Assembly (NCBI GenBank): GCA_964369475.1
Contig: CAYJFK010000034.1
Span: 1 to 25,268, forward strand
Source of the DNA: CAYJFK01 sp964369475
GTDB lineage: Bacteria; Bacillota; Clostridia; Oscillospirales; Feifaniaceae
Length of the DNA stretch: 25,268 nucleotides
Direction: 5' to 3'
Below, piece by piece: positions 23,035 to 25,268 of this stretch. Every line of letters starts with the position of its first letter. Position 1 is the stretch's first letter. The translations under genes were made by a program, and so were the position numbers. Under the pieces are notes generated by a model. The model did not search any database. It was not told the origin of the DNA and saw nothing but the letters and a program-made list of their open reading frames with translations.

Positions 23035-24677
23035 TCCACCGCTATAATGTAGCTGTAAACAGGCTGACCGCCCGAGGTAAATGCCATGTCGACCTTGTCG
23101 CCATACTTCTTTTGGAGCGACTCTTGAAGCTTCTCAGCCGTTGCATCTGTAACATCAGATCCGTAAAATACAGTTATAAAGGAGCTCGTCTCCTCGAGCA
23201 TCGAGGCAATAAGCTTTGTGCAAGCACGCTCGGCCGTCTTTTCAACTGCATGAACACGACTGCCCTCTATACCCATAATATCGCCCTTCTTGACCTTCTT
23301 GCCCGACACAACCGAATCACGAACAGCATAGGTAACCTGACCCGAACGAACATTTTTGGTAGCGGCTCTCATGGTGTCGAAATTTTCCTCTGCGCTTAAG
23401 TCTTCGTCAAAGGCCATAAGTGCAGATATGCCCTCGGGCACTGTCTTTGTAGGCACTACAAAGACACGCTTTTCTGTTAGCTTTGTAACCATCTCGGCCG
23501 TTAAAATTATATTCTTGTTGTTTGGGAAGATATAGATAACCTCGGCAGGCACACTGTCGACGGCCGCCAAAATATCCTCGGTAGAGGGGTTCATTGTCTG
23601 ACCGCCCGATACAACACCGTCAACCGTAAGCTCTTTTAGCACCTCGGCAATGCCCTCTCCCGGTGCAATAGCCACAAACCCGTATTTTTTCTCGGGCTCT
23701 GCAATCTTGCGCTCGCCGCTCTGCTCCTTCATGTTCTCGACAAACTCGCCATATTGCTCGACCATATTCTCTATCTTAATGCCCGACAAATAGCCATACT
23801 TCAAGGCCTCTTGAAGCACACGACCGGGGGCATTGCTGTGCACATGCACCTTTATCTGATCATCGTCGTCGACAAAGACGAGCGAATCGCCGATCTTCTC
23901 GAGATAGGCAAGGAAATTTTCGGCAGGGCGAAGTTTTTTCTTCTGCGTCCTTGTAACAAAAAACTCCGTGCAATAGGCAAACTTAATATCGTCGGGGTTA
24001 AGGCTTGTCAACACAGGGCGACTTGGCGCCTTTGGAGCCTCCTGCTCCTGTGCTTCAATAATAACACCGTCGCAAAGTACCGACACCATACCTTCAAGTA
24101 TACGAACATAACCCATACCGCCCGAGTCGACAACATTTGCCTCCTTCAAAACAGGGAGCATATCCTTTGTCTTCTCAAGCGTATCACGAGCACTCTCTAG
24201 TATGCCCTTTAAAACGGTCTCGACATCCGCACCACTCTCGGCAATAAGAAGGCCCTCCTCGGCAGAGACCCTCGAAACTGTCAAAATTGTGCCTTCGGTC
24301 GGCTTCATAACTGCTTTATAGGCAGACTTAACACCGCCGTCAAAAGCGGCGGCAAGTGCTTTGCCGTCTACCGTTTCGAGCCCTACAAGCTCCTTTGCAA
24401 ACCCTCTGAAAAGCAGCGATGTAATAACACCCGAGTTGCCTCTCGCCCCCTTCAAAAAAGAGCTTGCGGCAAGGTTTGCAACATCGGCACAGGTTGCGCC
24501 TGTAAGCGATGCAAGAGGTGCTACACCTGCGCTTAAAGTTAGCGACATGTTTGTTCCCGTGTCGCCATCGGGCACGGGGAATACATTTAGATCGTTTATT
24601 TCTTCTTTATTTTTAGAGACCGCATTTGCCCCCGAGATAATCATATCTCGGAGCATATCTCCGTTTATTATCTTCAC
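23031..24677 (-). CDS. fakA: DAK2-domain fatty acid kinase subunit FakA
   Basis: FakA is the ATP-binding subunit that phosphorylates fatty acids held by FakB (DegV-family) proteins, feeding exogenous fatty acids into phospholipid synthesis. The N-terminal DAK2 domain (1 to ~200) has NVFPVPDGDTGTNM (31-44) with the Mg-ATP acidic residues D37 and D39, and KGARGNSGVI downstream. A middle domain (~220-310) contains FAYCTEFFV and VHVHSNAPG, and a C-terminal domain runs to 548. Length is standard. The start is GTG at 24677 with GGAGG seven bases upstream. FakB is not in the window. It is 14 bp after the asp23-like gene and overlaps recG. Confidence 0.94.
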   Translation of the reverse strand: MKIINGDMLRDMIISGANAVSKNKEEINDLNVFPVPDGDTGTNMSLTLSAGVAPLASLTGATCADVANLAASSFLKGARGNSGVITSLLFRGFAKELVGLETVDGKALAAAFDGGVKSAYKAVMKPTEGTILTVSRVSAEEGLLIAESGADVETVLKGILESARDTLEKTKDMLPVLKEANVVDSGGMGYVRILEGMVSVLCDGVIIEAQEQEAPKAPSRPVLTSLNPDDIKFAYCTEFFVTRTQKKKLRPAENFLAYLEKIGDSLVFVDDDDQIKVHVHSNAPGRVLQEALKYGYLSGIKIENMVEQYGEFVENMKEQSGERKIAEPEKKYGFVAIAPGEGIAEVLKELTVDGVVSGGQTMNPSTEDILAAVDSVPAEVIYIFPNNKNIILTAEMVTKLTEKRVFVVPTKTVPEGISALMAFDEDLSAEENFDTMRAATKNVRSGQVTYAVRDSVVSGKKVKKGDIMGIEGSRVHAVEKTAERACTKLIASMLEETSSFITVFYGSDVTDATAEKLQESLQKKYGDKVDMAFTSGGQPVYSYIIAVE

Positions 24678-24691
24678 AAGTAACCTCCGGT

Positions 24692-25042
24692 TTATACCTT
24701 CATATCGTCTACATAGACGGTTATTTCCTGCACGACAAGTCCTGTCTGCTCCTCGACCATATACTTAACCTTGTTCATAATGCTCTCGGACACAGCCGTA
24801 ATATTAAGGCCGTAGACAACAACTATGTGCAGTTCGATGCCGATCATGTCGCCACCGAGTGGAGTTATCTTAACACCCTTGTTAAGATTGTTCTTTTTCA
24901 GTAACGAAACAAGACCCTCGGCAACTCCCTTTGCCGCCATTCCGGCAACGCCAAAGCACTCGTTAACGGCATGACCCGTTATGTCGGCAAGCACTTCGTT
25001 CGATATCTCTATCTCCCCATAGGAATTTTCAAGTCTTATCAT
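24692..25042 (-). CDS. Asp23/Gls24 family envelope stress protein (YloU-like)
   Basis: This 116-residue protein is in the Asp23/Gls24 (DUF322) family. The sequence opens with EIEISNEVLADITGHAVNE (spread over residues 10-28) and carries the GVKITPLGGDMIGIELHIVVVYG core and the VQEITVYVDDMKV C-terminus. Asp23 proteins associate with the membrane and respond to envelope stress; this short type adjacent to fakA is widespread. The ATG follows GGAGG. It is the first gene of the asp23-fakA-recG operon. Confidence 0.93.
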   Translation of the reverse strand: MIRLENSYGEIEISNEVLADITGHAVNECFGVAGMAAKGVAEGLVSLLKKNNLNKGVKITPLGGDMIGIELHIVVVYGLNITAVSESIMNKVKYMVEEQTGLVVQEITVYVDDMKV

Positions 25043-25126
25043 AGTGGGCCTCCAATTCTAATAAAAAACTATTACCGAGTAAGCAGATAAGATAATACCC
25101 TAAATGCATACATACCGATATAGTTT

Positions 25127-25155
25127 ATCATAACACAAAGACATGCTATAAACAA
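25127..25155 (-). promoter_or_regulatory. Promoter of the asp23-fakA-recG operon
   Basis: On the minus strand TTGTTT (25150-25155) and TATGAT (25127-25132) are separated by 17 bases, about 85 bases before the asp23-like ATG. Confidence 0.55.
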
Positions 25156-25268
25156 GGGGTGATTTTTCACTTAGTTTGTCGAATTATAAAGAACAACTCA
25201 AGTCTTATATTAGGGTGACCCCTGTAAATCCGAACCGCTTTAGTAGCGGTATGCCGCCCCGTAGCTTC
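25156..25268. other. Unassigned right-edge sequence
   Basis: No gene is identified. A minus-strand frame is open from the edge to a TGA at 25167-25169 (33 codons, no recognised similarity), so it could be the end of a gene to the right. ACCGCT / AGCGGT forms a small inverted repeat near 25233-25251. Confidence 0.25.

Noticed and set aside
25167..25268. Partial gene at the right edge (33 codons, minus strand)
   Set aside because: No start, ribosome binding site or recognised similarity is within the window; too short to call.
25210..25268. tRNA or other structured RNA at the right edge
   Set aside because: A GGTTCG-like segment and a small stem are present, but no acceptor stem or anticodon arm could be built from the visible sequence.

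Overview
This window reads as chromosomal DNA of an anaerobic, Gram-positive Firmicute, most likely of class Clostridia. The gene order Asp23 – FakA (DAK2) – RecG matches the yloU-yloV-recG order of Bacillus and Clostridia. The glycine-cleavage P-protein is split into two subunits, a tandem glycine riboswitch leads that operon, ribosome binding sites are strong AGGAGG types, and a DUF2325 protein and cell-wall (LysM) signatures are present. No quinone or cytochrome genes are visible. The species cannot be named from the sequence alone.

Layout, left to right. Positions 1-80 hold a cluster of inverted repeats, probably terminators of a gene lying to the left. A minus-strand operon follows (2240 to 241): a small two-helix membrane protein, a dCMP-deaminase-family enzyme and a lipoprotein metallophosphoesterase. 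Next on the minus strand are a cysteine-rich DUF2325 protein with a near-consensus promoter buried in phased palindromes, then rarA and glyA. Divergent from glyA on the plus strand are nth and a TfoX C-terminal-domain protein. A TetR regulator (minus) is divergent from a secreted LysM–FMN–FAD reductase (plus, 7663-9711). A lone cyclase/kynurenine-formamidase-like enzyme and a MarR–TauE–FtsH operon come next. Then comes the glycine cleavage operon gcvT-gcvH-gcvPA-gcvPB-lpd (14351-19931), behind a tandem glycine riboswitch with a terminator. A convergent minus-strand block closes the window: a thioredoxin-reductase-like flavoprotein, recG, fakA and asp23.

How the parts work together. GlyA and the Gcv system are the two standard routes that interconvert glycine, serine and one-carbon units. 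The riboswitch most simply makes gcv expression glycine-induced, because the closing stem of aptamer II shares bases with the terminator stem. The LysM–FMN–FAD protein looks like an extracytoplasmic flavin-linked reductase for a small unsaturated acid and is probably controlled by the divergent TetR protein. The MarR operon couples a TauE-type anion exporter with an FtsH protease under two operator copies 21 bp apart.

The most notable items are the LysM-anchored flavin reductase, the two operator/promoter arrangements (DUF2325 and MarR), the glycine riboswitch expression platform, a 7-bp tandem repeat that runs into a stop codon, and a thioredoxin-reductase-like protein lacking the usual NADPH motif. 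No CRISPR array, insertion sequence, tRNA, rRNA or phage gene was found. All calls come from reading the sequence; no database search was run.
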